Positions 16,387 to 26,300 of a stretch of DNA of 64,000 nucleotides are shown piece by piece. The position numbers and the translations under genes are program-made. The DNA comes from Streptomyces sp. NRRL S-244 (lineage in GTDB: Bacteria > Actinomycetota > Actinomycetes > Streptomycetales > Streptomycetaceae). Every line of letters begins with the position of its first letter. The first letter of the stretch is position 1. The notes below the pieces were generated by a model, which did no database searches, was not told the origin of the DNA, and saw nothing but the letters and a program-made list of their open reading frames with translations. The stretch lies in NCBI RefSeq assembly GCF_000717915.1, contig NZ_JOCX01000013.1:62001-126000 (forward strand). Reading direction: 5' to 3'.

Positions 16387-16845
16387 TCACGTGGGGGCGG
16401 GATAGACCCTGGACTGCTTCACGCTGCCGAAGGCGAAGCTCGACTCGATCGACGCGATGCCGGGGATGGCGTGGATCCGGTTGCGGACGAGGGATTCGTA
16501 CGCCTCCAGGCTCTCGATCACCACCCGGAGCAGGTAGTCGCTGCTTCCGGCCATCAGGTAGCAGTCCTGGATGTGCTCGATGAGCGCGACGTGCCCCTCG
16601 AAGACCGCGACCGCCTCCTTCGTGTGGCGGTCCAGGCGGATCCGGACGAAGACCGTGATCGGCAGGCCGAAGGCGACCTGGTCGACCATCGCCGTGTAAC
16701 CGCGGATCAGCCCGGCCTCCTCCAGGCGCCGCACCCGGCGCAGACAGGGCGACGGGGACAGCCGTACCCGGTCGGCGAGGTCCTGGTTGGACAGCCGTCC
16801 GTCGGCCTGCAATTCGCGGATGATCTGCAGATCGACTGCGTCCAT
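16387..16845 (-). CDS. Lrp/AsnC family transcriptional regulator
   Basis: 152 residues. The N-terminal winged helix starts MDAVDLQIIRELQADGRLSN, with recognition region LSPSPCLRRVRRLEEAG. The C-terminal RAM ligand domain (about 65-150) is typical of amino-acid-sensing Lrp proteins, and length is normal. ATG 16845 follows GAGGAGGGG. It is divergent from an EamA transporter and an aminotransferase, with an inverted repeat between, so an amino acid or its keto acid is the probable signal and those genes the probable targets. Confidence 0.9.
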   Translation of the reverse strand: MDAVDLQIIRELQADGRLSNQDLADRVRLSPSPCLRRVRRLEEAGLIRGYTAMVDQVAFGLPITVFVRIRLDRHTKEAVAVFEGHVALIEHIQDCYLMAGSSDYLLRVVIESLEAYESLVRNRIHAIPGIASIESSFAFGSVKQSRVYPAPT

Positions 16846-16873
16846 GGCCCCTCCTCGGCTCCTCCTTGGCAGA

Positions 16874-16905
16874 TTCTGCCTCAAACGTATGTCCGAGAGG
16901 CAGAA
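16874..16905. promoter_or_regulatory. Probable Lrp operator, TTCTGCCTC-N14-GAGGCAGAA
   Basis: A perfect 9-bp inverted repeat (16874-16882 and 16897-16905) flanked by further GGCAG/CTGGC symmetry, lying between the Lrp start at 16845 and the transporter start at 16984. Placement suggests autoregulation together with control of the divergent genes. Confidence 0.6.
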
Positions 16906-16983
16906 CTGGCAATCGGCTGCCCCGGCGAAAGACCTAGCGTTGCCCCATGGCCGGATCCGGCCCCTGAGGCTGGAGGAGCCCCC

Positions 16984-17970
16984 TTGGTCACCACGAACGC
17001 CGGACCCGCGACGGCGCCCCCACCGGGCACCCGCACCGCCGGCTTCCCACGCCTGTCCCCGCAGGCGAAGGGCACCCTGGCACTGGTCGTGACCGTGCTG
17101 ATCTGGGCCGCCTTCGCGCTCAGCGCCCGGGCGCTGAGCTCCTCCTCCCTGCTGCCCGCCGACGCGGCCCTGCTGCGCTTCGGCGTCCCGCTGCTCGTCC
17201 TGGCGCCCGCGCTGTGGCGGCGGCGCCGGCGGATCGCCGCCGTCCGCCCCGCCGCCGCGCTCAAGATCGCCTGCGGGGCCGGGGTGCCGTTCTTCCTGGC
17301 CGCGATGTACGGCGGCTCGCTGACCTCGGCGGCGTTCGTCGGCTCGATCGTCCCCGGGATGGTCCCGCTCTTCGTCTCCGCGCTGATGGTCGCCGGCGGC
17401 CGGGGCGCGCCCCGGGGCACGCAGGCGGCCGGCCTCGGGCTGATCGCGGTCGGCGTGGTCGCCCTGGTCTGGCGCTACGTCGTCCCGCTGAACACGCAGG
17501 TGCTGGCCGGCGCCGGCATCCTGCTCGTCGCGAGCGGGCTGTGGGCCCTGTACACGGTCGGGCTGAAGGAAGTGGACCTCGATCCCGTCGGATCGATCGG
17601 CCTGCTGTGCCTGCCCTCGTTCGCGGTGATGGCGCTCCTGGTCCTGACCGGGGTGCTGCCCACCGGCATCGCCTCGGCCGCGGGGAGCGACATCGCCCTG
17701 TTCCTGGTGGTGCAGGGGCTGGGGGTCGGCCTGTGCGCGGGCCTGCTGTACGCCTTCGCCATCCGCAGCCTCGGCGCGGAGCGCAGCTCCACCGTGGGCA
17801 GCCTCAGCCCGGTCGCCGTGGTCCTGCTCGCCATCCCCCTGCTCGGCGAGTCGCCGACCGCGGCCGTGCTCGTCGGCGTCCCCCTCATCACCGCGGGCGT
17901 CGCCCTCGCCAACCGGCGCCCGCGCACCACCGCCCGTACCCAGCAGCCCGAGGTTCCCGACCATGCTTGA
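16984..17970 (+). CDS. EamA/DMT-family exporter
   Basis: 328 residues with ten predicted helices in two EamA repeats (about 28-165 and 170-310). Family members export amino acids and metabolites. The start is TTG 16984, supported by GGAGGAG ending 5 nt upstream; no ATG or GTG fits. The 3' end overlaps the aminotransferase start by 8 bp, so the two are co-translated. The substrate is probably an aromatic or other amino acid handled by the aminotransferase and sensed by the Lrp protein. Confidence 0.85.
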   Translation: MVTTNAGPATAPPPGTRTAGFPRLSPQAKGTLALVVTVLIWAAFALSARALSSSSLLPADAALLRFGVPLLVLAPALWRRRRRIAAVRPAAALKIACGAGVPFFLAAMYGGSLTSAAFVGSIVPGMVPLFVSALMVAGGRGAPRGTQAAGLGLIAVGVVALVWRYVVPLNTQVLAGAGILLVASGLWALYTVGLKEVDLDPVGSIGLLCLPSFAVMALLVLTGVLPTGIASAAGSDIALFLVVQGLGVGLCAGLLYAFAIRSLGAERSSTVGSLSPVAVVLLAIPLLGESPTAAVLVGVPLITAGVALANRRPRTTARTQQPEVPDHA

Positions 17971-19156
17971 GCTCCTCCTCCCGCCGCCCGTCGACCCGCT
18001 GTGGGACCTCACCGAGGCGTACGGCGCCGACGCCCGGCCCGAGCGCCTGAACCTCGTGCTCGGCGTCTACCGCGACCAGACGGGCGGCACGCCGGTCATG
18101 GCGGCCGTGCGCGAGGCCGAGATACGCCTGGCGGAGCGCTCCGCCTCCAAGGAGTACCGGGGGCTCTCCGGCAACACCGCCTTCAACCGGGCGATGCTGT
18201 CGCTGGTCCTGGGCTCCGGCGGCGCGGCCGAGCGGGCCGTGGCCGTCCAGACCGTCGCGGGCAGCGGCGCGCTGCGGCTGCTGGCCGATCTGATCTGCCG
18301 GACCCGGCCGGGCACGACGGTGTGGATCAGCGACCCGGCGTACGTCAACCACCGGCCCATCCTGGAGGCCGCCGGGCTGACCGTGCGGACGTACGGCTGG
18401 CTCGACTCCGAGGGCCGCTTCGACACGGCGGGAATGCTGCGCGACCTCGGCGGGGCGCGGCGCGACGACGTCGTCCTGCTCCAGGGCTGCTGCCACAACC
18501 CGACCGGGGTCGACCCGTCCGCGCAGGCCTGGGAGGCCGTGGCCGAGCTCGCCGCGGAACGCGGCTGGGTGCCGTTCGTGGACCTCGCGTACCACGGGCT
18601 CGGCGACGGCCTGGAGGCCGACCTGGCGGCCACGCGGCTGCTCGCGGAACGGGTGCCGGAGATGCTCGTCGCCATCAGCTGTTCGAAGAACTTCGGGCTG
18701 TACAGCGACCGGACCGGCTGCGCCGTCGTGCTCGGCGCCTCGCGGCAGTCGCTGCGGCACGTGGAGACGGCGCTGCAGAACGCGGCGCGCACCCTCTACT
18801 CGATGCCGCCGGAGCACGGCGCCGCGGTGGTGACGGCGATCCTCGAGGACGACGGGCTGCGCGCCCTGTGGCGCGCCGAGCTGGACGGGATGCGGGCCCG
18901 GATCGAGGACAACCGGCGCGGGCTGACCGCGGAGCTGACCGCGCTGGGGTGGGGAGCGCAGGCCGATGTGCTGGCGCGGCAGAAGGGGATGTTCTCGATG
19001 CTGCCGCTCACCGCGCGTCAGATGCTGCGGCTGCGCAGCCGGTTCGCCATCTACGGGACCACGGCCGGGCGGATCAACATCGCGGGGATCCCGGGCCACC
19101 GGATCCCCTGCCTCGCGCAGGGCGTCGCGGCGGTCCTCGACGAGGGCGCCGAGTAG
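17963..19156 (+). CDS. Class I aminotransferase (aromatic/aspartate type, subgroup I-alpha)
   Basis: 397 residues, PLP fold type I. LNLVLGVYRD near the N terminus matches the aspartate/tyrosine aminotransferase N-arm and KEYRGLSGN the substrate loop. CHNPTGVDP carries the Asn, and the PLP Lys is in SCSKNFGLYSDRTG (about residue 237). SMPPEHGAAVV fits the I-alpha subgroup, and the C-terminal Arg is in GTTAGRINIAG. It transfers an amino group between an aromatic or acidic amino acid and a 2-keto acid in the cytoplasm. It overlaps the exporter by 8 bp. Confidence 0.88.
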   Translation: MLELLLPPPVDPLWDLTEAYGADARPERLNLVLGVYRDQTGGTPVMAAVREAEIRLAERSASKEYRGLSGNTAFNRAMLSLVLGSGGAAERAVAVQTVAGSGALRLLADLICRTRPGTTVWISDPAYVNHRPILEAAGLTVRTYGWLDSEGRFDTAGMLRDLGGARRDDVVLLQGCCHNPTGVDPSAQAWEAVAELAAERGWVPFVDLAYHGLGDGLEADLAATRLLAERVPEMLVAISCSKNFGLYSDRTGCAVVLGASRQSLRHVETALQNAARTLYSMPPEHGAAVVTAILEDDGLRALWRAELDGMRARIEDNRRGLTAELTALGWGAQADVLARQKGMFSMLPLTARQMLRLRSRFAIYGTTAGRINIAGIPGHRIPCLAQGVAAVLDEGAE

Positions 19157-19202
19157 CCCCGGCGCCCGCCCGCGGCGCTCCCCTGGATCAACCCGGCCCA
19201 AC

Positions 19203-19266
19203 ACCTGACATTCCATCAGGTCAACCGTCCCGGACTCTTGACTCTGTTACCGCCGGTAGCCATTCT
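19203..19266 (+). promoter_or_regulatory. Candidate promoter and operator of the secreted amidohydrolase gene
   Basis: An inverted repeat ACCTGA-N7-TCAGGT (19203-19221) precedes a TTGACT -35 box (19238-19243) and, 17 nt later, a weak CATTCT -10 (19261-19266). A second short palindrome TACCGCCGGTA lies between the boxes. The arrangement looks regulated, and the protein involved is unknown. The rest of 19157-19360 shows nothing clear. Confidence 0.4.
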
Positions 19267-19360
19267 CGTCGCAATGCCTGCGCGGGACATGACAATCCAC
19301 CGGCTCCCTCAGACGGTCTGCGTCCTCGACCGCGCCATCCACCGACCGATGACGTGAGTG

Positions 19361-21430
19361 ATGACCATGACCCGAGCCCCGCACCGAAGGCGCAGGCCCC
19401 TCGCGCTGCTCGCCCTCCTCCTCGCCATGGTGGCCATGGCCCTCGGCCCCGCGCCCGGCGCGGCGGCCGAGGGCGATGCCGGCTGGTGGAACCCCACCGC
19501 GCGACCCGCGCCCGACTCCCAGATCAACGTCACGGGCGAGCCGTTCAAGGGCACCGACGCCCAGGGCCAGGTCCGGGGCTTCGTCGACGCCCACGACCAC
19601 ATCATGTCCAACGAGGGCTTCGGCGGCCGGCTCATCTGCGGCAAGGCGTTCTCCGACCTGGGAGTGGCCGACGCCCTCAAGGACTGCCCCGAGCACTATC
19701 CCGACGGCTCCCTCGCGATCTTCGACTTCATCACCAAGGGCGGGGACGGCAAGCACGACCCCAACGGCTGGCCGACGTTCAAGGACTGGCCCGCCCACGA
19801 TTCCCTGACCCACCAGCAGAACTACTACGCCTGGATCGAGCGCGCCTGGCGCGGCGGCCAGCGCGTCCTCGTCAACGACCTCGTCACCAACGGGGTGATC
19901 TGCTCGGTCTACTTCTTCAAGGACCGCAGCTGCGACGAGATGACCGCCATCCGCCTGGAGGCGCAGAAGACGTACGACATGCAGGCCTTCATCGACAAGA
20001 TGTACGGCGGCCCGGGCAAGGGATGGTTCCGGATCGTCACCGACTCCGCGCAGGCCCGCGACGTCGTCCAGCAGGGCAAGCTGGCCGTGGTCCTGGGCGT
20101 GGAGACCTCCGAGCCGTTCGGCTGCAAGCAGATCCTCGACGTCTCGCAGTGCAGCAAGGCGGACATCGACCGCGGCCTCGACGAGCTGTACCGGCTCGGC
20201 GTCCGCAGCATGTTCCTCTGCCACAAGTTCGACAACGCCCTGTGCGGGGTCCGCTTCGACGAGGGCGCCCTGGGAACGGCGATCAACGTCGGGCAGTTCC
20301 TGTCCACCGGCACCTTCTGGAAGACCGAGCAGTGCACCGGCCCCCAGCACGACAACCCGATCGGCCTGGCACCGGCGCCCTCGGCGCAGAAGGAGCTGCC
20401 TGCGGGGGTGTCGGTCCCCTCGTACGCGGCCGGCGCGCAGTGCAACACCCGCGGTCTCACCGACCTCGGTGAGTACGCCGTGCGCGGCATGATGAAACGC
20501 AAGATGATGCTCGAAGTCGACCACATGAGCGTCAAGGCCGCGGGCCGGGCCTTCGACATCCTCGAATCCGAGTCCTACCCGGGCGTGATCTCCTCGCACA
20601 GCTGGATGGACCTGGGCTGGACCGAACGCCTCTACAAGCTGGGCGGGTTCGCCGCCCAGTACATGAACGGCGCCGAGGGGTTCAGCGCCGAGGCCGCGCG
20701 CACGGACGCGCTGCGCGAGAAGTACCACGTGGGCTACGGGTACGGCACCGACATGAACGGGGTCGGCGGCTGGCCGGGCCCGCGCGGCGCCGACACCCCG
20801 AACCCGGTGAAGTACCCGTTCCGCAGCACCGACGGCGGCTCCGTCATCGACAAGCAGACCACCGGGCAGCGCACCTGGGACCTCAACACCGACGGCGCCG
20901 CGCACTACGGCCTCGTCCCCGACTGGATCGAGGACATCCGGCTCGTCGGCGGCCAGGGTGTCGTGGACGACCTCTTCAAGGGCGCCGAGTCCTACCTGCG
21001 CACCTGGGGGGCGTCCGAGCAGCACAAGGCCGGCGTCAACCTGGCCGCGGGCGCGCCCGCCTCGGCCAGCTCCGCCGAGTGGAACCCGTTCGTCAGCTAC
21101 GCGCCCGGCCGGGCCGTGGACGGGGACACGGGCACCCGCTGGGCGAGCGACTGGAACGACGACCAGTGGCTGCGGATCGACCTCGGCTCCCCCGGCGTCG
21201 TCAAGCGCGTCACCCTCGACTGGGAGCGCGCGTACGGGAAGTCGTACCGGATCGAGGTCTCCACGGACGACGTGAACTGGCAGACGGTCTGGTCCACGAC
21301 CACCGGCGACGGCGGCCTGGACACGGCACGGTTCGCCGGGGTCCCGGCCCGGTACGTACGCGTCCACGGAGCGGGGCGCGGCACGCAGTGGGGCTACTCG
21401 CTGCACGAAGTCGGCGTCTACAGCAGCTGA
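19361..21430 (+). CDS. Secreted membrane-dipeptidase/amidohydrolase-like enzyme with C-terminal discoidin domain
   Basis: 689 residues. The signal peptide (RRRRPLALLALLLAMVAMAL, cleavage after AAA) is followed by a TIM-barrel hydrolase. Possible metal ligands are VDAHDHIMSN (HxH-like, about 76-84), LEVDHMS, SSHSW and GTDMNG, with extra Cys pairs for an extracellular protein. The last about 135 residues are an F5/8 type C (CBM32-like) domain with NLAAGAPASASS and DGDTGTRWAS. It probably acts on cell-wall or glycan-linked substrates outside the cell. GTG 19358, ATG 19361 and ATG 19367 are all possible starts. No neighbour suggests the substrate. Confidence 0.75.
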   Translation: MTMTRAPHRRRRPLALLALLLAMVAMALGPAPGAAAEGDAGWWNPTARPAPDSQINVTGEPFKGTDAQGQVRGFVDAHDHIMSNEGFGGRLICGKAFSDLGVADALKDCPEHYPDGSLAIFDFITKGGDGKHDPNGWPTFKDWPAHDSLTHQQNYYAWIERAWRGGQRVLVNDLVTNGVICSVYFFKDRSCDEMTAIRLEAQKTYDMQAFIDKMYGGPGKGWFRIVTDSAQARDVVQQGKLAVVLGVETSEPFGCKQILDVSQCSKADIDRGLDELYRLGVRSMFLCHKFDNALCGVRFDEGALGTAINVGQFLSTGTFWKTEQCTGPQHDNPIGLAPAPSAQKELPAGVSVPSYAAGAQCNTRGLTDLGEYAVRGMMKRKMMLEVDHMSVKAAGRAFDILESESYPGVISSHSWMDLGWTERLYKLGGFAAQYMNGAEGFSAEAARTDALREKYHVGYGYGTDMNGVGGWPGPRGADTPNPVKYPFRSTDGGSVIDKQTTGQRTWDLNTDGAAHYGLVPDWIEDIRLVGGQGVVDDLFKGAESYLRTWGASEQHKAGVNLAAGAPASASSAEWNPFVSYAPGRAVDGDTGTRWASDWNDDQWLRIDLGSPGVVKRVTLDWERAYGKSYRIEVSTDDVNWQTVWSTTTGDGGLDTARFAGVPARYVRVHGAGRGTQWGYSLHEVGVYSS

Positions 21431-21451
21431 CGGCCCACAGCGGCGCCCGCA

Positions 21452-21498
21452 GGCCGGGGCCGGGGGGATCGGCATGTCCGACCCCTCCGGCCCCGGCC
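21452..21498 (+). terminator. Strong GC hairpin terminator after the amidohydrolase gene
   Basis: A perfect 12-bp stem (21452-21463 with 21487-21498), extendable by four further G-C pairs across a one-base bulge. It is located 21 nt after the stop codon. Confidence 0.7.
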
Positions 21499-21538
21499 GC
21501 GGCCGTACCTCCGCCCGTACGAAGGGAAGCGATTCCGC

Positions 21539-22168
21539 ATGGCACGGATGCCGTTGGCGCAGCGGCGCAGGCAGCTGACCGAGGCCGCGATCCGCGCGAT
21601 GGCCCGCGACGGCGTCCCCCGGACGACGACCCGGTCGATCGCCGCCGAGGCGGGCGTGTCGCTGAGCGTCTTCCACTACTGCTTCGACTCCAAGCAGGCG
21701 CTGCTCGAATCCGTCATCGAGACGATCACCGAGCACTATCTGGCGGTGGTCAAGGAGGCGATCCTGCCGCGCACCACCCTCCGCGAGACCGTCCGGGCCG
21801 GCTTCCAGGCCTACTGGGACCACGTCCGCGCCCACCCCGCCGAGCACATGCTCACCTACGAGCTCACCCAGTACGCCCTGCGCGAGCCGGGGTTCGAGCA
21901 CCTGGCGCGGCGCCAGCACGAGCTGTACTGCGCGACGTACGCGGACCTGATCGAGCAGGTCAGCCTCGGCGTGGGGAGCGGACTGCGCGTCCCCGTCCCC
22001 GTGCTGGCCCGCTACCTGGCGGCGATGACGGACGGGCTGACCTTGAACTTCCTCGTGCTCGGCGACGCGGCCGCGGCGGCGGAGATCCTCGACATGGTGT
22101 CCGACCACGTGGCCGGCCTCGTCCACGACGAGCGGCTGCTGCCGTCCTCCGGGCCGCTGCGCCCCTGA
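21539..22168 (+). CDS. TetR-family transcriptional regulator
   Basis: 209 residues. The N-terminal TetR helix-turn-helix is TTTRSIAAEAGVSLSVFHYC (about 29-48), and the C-terminal ligand domain is of the BetI/PsrA-like kind. ATG 21539 follows GAAGGGA with suitable spacing. It is convergent with the LysR gene and downstream of the amidohydrolase behind a terminator, so the target is not obvious. Confidence 0.88.
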   Translation: MARMPLAQRRRQLTEAAIRAMARDGVPRTTTRSIAAEAGVSLSVFHYCFDSKQALLESVIETITEHYLAVVKEAILPRTTLRETVRAGFQAYWDHVRAHPAEHMLTYELTQYALREPGFEHLARRQHELYCATYADLIEQVSLGVGSGLRVPVPVLARYLAAMTDGLTLNFLVLGDAAAAAEILDMVSDHVAGLVHDERLLPSSGPLRP

Positions 22169-22198
22169 GGGTCTCCCTCCGCTGAGGGCCGGGCTCGC

Positions 22199-23158
22199 TC
22201 ACCCGAGGACCGGGTGCGCCTCCGGGTGGGCGTTCCACCACGCGCGGTGGAACGGGTTGTTGTCCACGTTGGCCAGGTACGCGCCGGCCGCCGCGCGGTA
22301 GAGGGAGTCCGCCTGGCCGGCGGAGACCGCCGAGCGGTTCCAGGCGAGCCGGATACGGCCCGTGATCGGGGTGCCGAGCAGCGGGCGCATCACCGTGCCC
22401 TCCACCGCGGGGGCCGTGGGCTGGGTGAGGGAGATCGCGCGGCCCGCCGCCACCAGGTCGTGCCGCATCTTGCGGTCGGTGATCCGGTGGCGCAGGGAGG
22501 GGGCGAAGCCGGCCTTCGCGCAGGCCCCGACCAGCGCCTCGGGACCGCCGTCGTCGTCCTCCACCAGGGTCATCCACTGCTCGCCGGCCAGTTCGGCGAG
22601 GTCCAGGACCTCCCGCCCCGCCAGCGGGTGCCGGGTGGACATCCGGATGCAGAAGGGCTCCTTCGGCACCAGGGTCCGGGCCAGGGTGCCCTGGGGCAGC
22701 GCGACCTCGTGGTCGTTGACCTCGCCGTACACGATGACGTCGTACCGGCCCGCTCCGAGCATCCGTACCAGCGCGGTCACCGAGTGCTCCACGTCCACGG
22801 TGATCTCCCGCCCGGACAGGGTCAGGTCGGTCCGCGCGAGCAGTCCGTCGATCAGGACGAGCAGGATGCAGCCGAGCCGCAGCGGGGCGTCGGTCGCCAT
22901 CGCGCGGGTCTCGGCGCCGAGGGTCTCCATCTCGGTGAGCACCCGGCGCGCCTTGGCCAGGACGAACTGGCCCAGCGGGGTGGGCTCCACGCCGCTGCGG
23001 CCGCGGACGAAGAGCTCGCCGCCCGTGACCCGCTCGATCCTGCGCAGCTGCGCGGAGAGCGCGGGCTGGGAGACCCCCAGCCGCCGGGCCGCGCCACCGA
23101 GACTGCCGGACTCCGCTATCTGGCACACGGCTTGCAGATGCCTCAACTCCAGCTGCAT
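22199..23158 (-). CDS. LysR-family transcriptional regulator, divergent from the metallopeptidase gene
   Basis: 319 residues. The N-terminal HTH is [20 protein letters not shown] with [15 protein letters not shown], and the C-terminal periplasmic-binding-protein-like effector domain follows. ATG 23158 faces the large secreted metallopeptidase gene across 144 bp. In Streptomyces, LysR proteins divergently encoded next to secreted neutral proteases (SnpR type) activate them. The same relation is inferred here and supported by a palindrome at 23192-23209. Confidence 0.9.
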   Translation of the reverse strand: MQLELRHLQAVCQIAESGSLGGAARRLGVSQPALSAQLRRIERVTGGELFVRGRSGVEPTPLGQFVLAKARRVLTEMETLGAETRAMATDAPLRLGCILLVLIDGLLARTDLTLSGREITVDVEHSVTALVRMLGAGRYDVIVYGEVNDHEVALPQGTLARTLVPKEPFCIRMSTRHPLAGREVLDLAELAGEQWMTLVEDDDGGPEALVGACAKAGFAPSLRHRITDRKMRHDLVAAGRAISLTQPTAPAVEGTVMRPLLGTPITGRIRLAWNRSAVSAGQADSLYRAAAGAYLANVDNNPFHRAWWNAHPEAHPVLG

Positions 23159-23191
23159 TCCGGCAGCTTACGCAGCGTGACCCCACGGCAC

Positions 23192-23209
23192 CATAACGCG
23201 GACCTTATG
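23192..23209. promoter_or_regulatory. Probable LysR binding site CATAA-N8-TTATG
   Basis: An 18-bp perfect interrupted palindrome between the divergent LysR and metallopeptidase genes, 34 nt from the LysR start codon, in the size range of LysR T-N11-A boxes. Confidence 0.55.
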
Positions 23210-23302
23210 CGCGCAGGTATGTCCCAATCTCGCCATGTCCACGCCCATACTCGGCGCGAACGGCCACCCGTACGCCCCCCCACACACGATCGGAGTGGAC
23301 TC

Positions 23303-26300
23303 TTGCAGCCCACCAGATGGATGGCCTCCGTGGCGGCCATGGCGCTGACCGCGGGCCTCACCGGCGCGCTGGCCACCGCCGCGTCCGCCTCACCACAGGC
23401 CCAGCCCCCCGCGCCCTCCCCGCAGGCCAAGTCCGCCGAGCGCGCGGTGGCCGCCGCCGACGCGGCGGTCCGCAGCGGCCTCGACACCCTGGTCAACTCA
23501 CCCCAACAGCAGTACGACCGGCGCCTGGTCACCCCCTGGGTGCAGGACCTGTACTCCGTCTCCTACGAGCGCAGCTACCGCGGCCTGCCGGTCGTCGGCG
23601 GCGACGCGGTCGTCCTCGCCGACGGCCAGGGCCGGGTACGCGCGGTCCAGTCGGCCTCCGCCACCGCGATCGACGTGGCGACCACCCCCTCCGTCACCGC
23701 GAAGGCGGCGGAGGCCCTCTCGCGTGCGGAGCTGGCCAAGGTCGACGAGGTGCAGGGCAGCCGGCTCGTCGTCAAGATCAAGGACGACAAGCAGGTCCTC
23801 GCCTGGGAGACCGTCCTCACCGGCAGCACCAAGACCGCGCCCAGCAAGCTGCACGTGTTCGTGGACGCCCGCACCGGCAAGGTCGTCGACCGCCACGACG
23901 AGGTCGTCGCCGGCAGCGCCACCAGCAAGTGGAACGGCCCGAACCCGCTCACCATCGACACCACCGCCTCCGGCGGCTCGTACGCGCTGCGCGACCCGAA
24001 CCGGCCCGGTCTGAGCTGCGCCGACTACAGCACCGGCAGCGTGTTCACGAAGTCCTCGGACTCCTGGGGCACGGGCAACGCGACGTCCAAGGAAACCGGC
24101 TGTGCGGACCTGATGTTCGCCGCCCAGAAGCAGTGGGACATGCTGAGCCAGTGGCTGGGCCGCAACGGCGTCAGCGGCAACGGCCGCAGCTTCCCCGGCA
24201 AGGTGGGTCTGGGCGACCTCAACGCCTACTGGGACGGCAGCTCGGTCACCATCGGGCACAACAGCGCCAACGAGTGGATCGCCGGGATCGACGTGGTGGG
24301 CCACGAGTACGGGCACGCCATCGACTCCAACACCCCCGGCGGCACCAGCGGCCAGGAGTCCGGGCTCGGCGAGGGCACCGGCGACATCTTCGGCGCGCTG
24401 ACCGAGGCGTACGCGAACGAGCCGGCCCCGTACGACACCCCGGACTACACGGTCGGCGAGATGATCAACCTCCAGGGCCGGGGGCCGATCCGGAACATGT
24501 ACAACCCGCCGGCCGTCAACAACGACCCGGCCTGCTACAGCTCCGCGATACCCGGCACCGAGGTGCACGCGGCCGCGGGGCCCCTGAACCACTGGTTCTA
24601 CCTGCTGGCCGAGGGCAGCAGCCCGGGCGGCGGCAAGCCGAACAGCCCCACCTGCAACCAGTCCACGGTCACCGGCGTGGGCGTGCAGACCGCCGGCAAG
24701 ATCTTCTACGGCGGGATGCTGCTCAAGACCAGCAGCATGTCCTACAAGAAGTACCGCACGGCGACCCTCAGCTCCGCCAAGTCGCTCGACCCGGCCACCT
24801 GCAACCTGTTCACCAGGACCAAGGCCGCCTGGGACGCGATCAGCGTGCCCGCCCAGTCCGGCGACCCGACCTGCACCCCGAGCGGGCAGAACGACGACTT
24901 CTCGATGGCGCTGAACCCGCCCTCGGGCACCGTCCAGCAGGGCGCCTCGGTCACCACCACCGTGACCACCAGCACCACCACCGGCCAGGCGCAGCAGGTG
25001 ACGCTCACGGCCACCGGCCTGCCGTCCGGGGTGAGCGCCTCCTTCAACCCGGCCACCGTGCAGTCCGGCCAGTCCTCGACGCTGACCCTGTCCGCCACGG
25101 CCAACGCGGCGCCCGGCTCCTCCACCGTCACGGTCAAGGGCCAGGGCCCGAGCCTCGCGCACACCGTCGACTACGCGCTCAGTGTCGGCGGGACCACGCC
25201 GCCCCAGCCCGAGCCGCCGAACATCAGCGTGGCCAACGTCCAGGCCCACCTGACCCAGCTGAACACGATCGCCTCGCAGAACGGCGGCAACCGCCGGGCG
25301 GGCAGCGCCGGTTACACCCAGTCCGTGGCGTACATCAAGGGCAGGCTCCAGGCGGCCGGCTTCACGGTCACCGAGCAGAACTGCACCTCGTGCACCTACC
25401 CGTCCAACAACCTGATCGCGGACTGGCCCGGCGGTCCGGCCGACCAGACCGTCATGTTCGGCGCCCACCTCGACAGCGTCTCCGCGGGTCCGGGCATCAA
25501 CGACAACGGCTCGGGCTCCGCGACCCTGCTGGAGAACGCGCTCGTCCTCGCGCAGAAGAACCCCACCCTGACCAAGCACGTGCGCTTCGCCTGGTGGACC
25601 GACGAGGAGCAGGGCCTGAACGGCTCGGAGTTCTACGTGGGCCGGCTCAGCAGCGCCGAGAAGGCCGCCATCAAGGGCTACTACAACTTCGACATGGTCG
25701 GCTCGCCCAACGGCGGCTACTTCATCAACAACCTCAACTCGGCCACGGCCGCGCCGCTGAAGGCGTACTGGGCCTCGCTGAACCTCGCCCCGGAGGAGAA
25801 CACCGAGGGCCAGGGCCGCAGTGACGACTACTCCTTCCAGCAGGGCGGCATCCCCACCTCCGGCTACGCGGCCGGTGCCAGCGCCCGCAAGACCTCGGCG
25901 CAGGCGACCAAGTGGGGCGGCACCGCGAACGCGGCGTACGACTCCTGCTACCACAGCTCCTGCGACACGACGAACAACATCAACGCGACGGTGCTGGACC
26001 GCAGCGCCGACGGCGTCGCCTACGCGATCTGGAAGCAGGCCGTCGGTGGTGACACCCCGGCGCAGGACTTCTCGATCGGCACCTCCCCGGCCGCCGGCTC
26101 CGCCACCCCGGGCACCAGCGTCACCTCCACGGTGAACACCACCACCGTGAGCGGCAGCCCGCAGACGCTCGCCCTGTCGGTCTCCGGCGCCCCGTCCGGG
26201 GTGACCGCCACGCTCAGCCCCGCCTCCGTACAGTCCGGCGGCTCCTCGACGCTCACCGTGCAGGTCGGCGCGGCCACCACGGCGGGCACCTACACCCTGA

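Noticed and set aside
16947..16967. Seven-codon ORF (MAGSGP) upstream of the EamA gene
   Set aside because: No ribosome-binding site or coding constraint can be judged; too short to call.
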